This document shows positions 6,403 to 6,747 of a stretch of DNA of 6,747 bases, one piece after another (position 1 is the first letter of the stretch; every line of letters starts with the position of its first letter). The notes beneath the pieces are model-generated. The model was given only the letters and a program-made list of their open reading frames with translations. It was not told the DNA's origin and ran no database searches. Source of the DNA: Streptosporangiaceae bacterium. GTDB lineage: Bacteria > Actinomycetota > Actinomycetes > Streptosporangiales > Streptosporangiaceae. The stretch spans positions 1 to 6,747 of the forward strand of contig JASIGS010000109.1 of the NCBI GenBank assembly GCA_030052355.1, written 5' to 3'. A program made the translations under genes and the position numbers.

Positions 6403-6747
6403 GTGCAGCGTGTTCCGGGGGCCCTCCGCCGCGCCCTCGCGAGTGGCCTGGCGGTGGCGCTGCTGGCCGGCGCGATGATCTACCTGGTTTATGCCACGAG
6501 GCCGGTGAGCCTCGCCGACGCGCGTCGCCCGGTGATGCAGCGGGCGCCGGAGCGACACTCGGATCCGCCGCTCACGCCGGTCGCCATCGATCCCAGCTAC
6601 TTCGCCACCGGCGCGTGCATGGCGTTCCCGCCAACCCGCGGCGACCGGCACCTCACTGTTTTCCTTGACGCTGGACACGGCGGGGTTGATCCCGGCGCGA
6701 TCGGCACGACCACCAGCGGCAAGACCGTCTACGAGGCGGACCTGACC
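6403..6747 (+). CDS. N-acetylmuramoyl-L-alanine amidase, Amidase_3 family (partial, 5' end)
   Basis: The frame from GTG 6403 stays open to the last base (115 codons) and continues beyond the window. Residues 1-10 are basic, and ALASGLAVALLAGAMIYLVYA (about 11-31) is a signal peptide or membrane anchor, here described by its span. A linker of about 50 residues rich in Pro and Arg follows. The catalytic domain then begins: LTVFLDAGHGGVDPGAIG (84-101) with the first zinc ligand H92, and YEADLT (110-115) with the second ligand E111. Such enzymes cut the amide bond between N-acetylmuramic acid and L-alanine in peptidoglycan, acting outside the membrane in cell-wall remodelling or division. No Shine-Dalgarno precedes GTG 6403; a leaderless start is plausible. 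GTG 6385 and 6388 are other in-frame starts. The remaining zinc ligand (a second His) and catalytic Glu lie outside the window. Confidence 0.88.
   Translation, partial: MQRVPGALRRALASGLAVALLAGAMIYLVYATRPVSLADARRPVMQRAPERHSDPPLTPVAIDPSYFATGACMAFPPTRGDRHLTVFLDAGHGGVDPGAIGTTTSGKTVYEADLT

Noticed and set aside
6310..6678. Open frame of 122 codons on the - strand across the SDR/amidase gap
   Set aside because: It runs antisense through the amidase signal peptide and zinc-site codons, which are clearly coding on the + strand.

Overview
The window looks like chromosomal DNA from a high-GC actinobacterium (Actinomycetota). Reading frames show strong G/C bias at third codon positions. GTG starts and probable leaderless transcripts occur, and the gene families fit: an ECF42-type sigma factor with a DGPF/YCII partner, a secreted Ig-like protein and an Amidase_3 cell-wall hydrolase. 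I cannot name the genus from sequence alone. I see no phage, insertion sequence, CRISPR array, tRNA or rRNA.

Layout, left to right: (1) the last 44 codons of an unidentified + strand gene, ending in a hairpin plus T-rich tract at 127-154; (2) convergent to it with a 3-bp gap, a - strand gene (1536 to 139) for a secreted, probably extracellular protein with Ig-like beta-sandwich segments; (3) upstream of that on the same strand, beyond a 26-bp perfect palindrome, a stand-alone AICAR transformylase (2787 to 1660) that lacks the IMP cyclohydrolase half of normal PurH; (4) its leader (about 2886 to 2788) carries a clear ZTP (pfl) riboswitch and a hairpin that buries the Shine-Dalgarno sequence; (5) divergent from it, a phytanoyl-CoA dioxygenase-family Fe(II)/2-oxoglutarate enzyme (2931-3713), probably read from a nearly leaderless transcript; (6) a two-gene operon, DGPF/YCII protein plus ECF42 sigma factor (3867-5437), with an ATGA overlap and a TGTCGA-N17-CGTG element upstream that fits ECF42 autoregulation; (7) convergent to it, an SDR oxidoreductase (6307 to 5465); (8) divergent from that, the first 115 codons of a membrane-anchored or secreted N-acetylmuramoyl-L-alanine amidase, running off the right end.

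The most informative part is the ZTP riboswitch, its translational expression platform and the AICAR transformylase. The substrate of the enzyme (AICAR monophosphate, ZMP) and its triphosphate are the ligands of the riboswitch. When 10-formyl-tetrahydrofolate is short and ZMP builds up, the switch should free the Shine-Dalgarno and raise production of the enzyme that consumes ZMP. The sigma-factor operon is a second self-contained regulatory unit. The other genes look like independent transcription units with no shared pathway that I can see.
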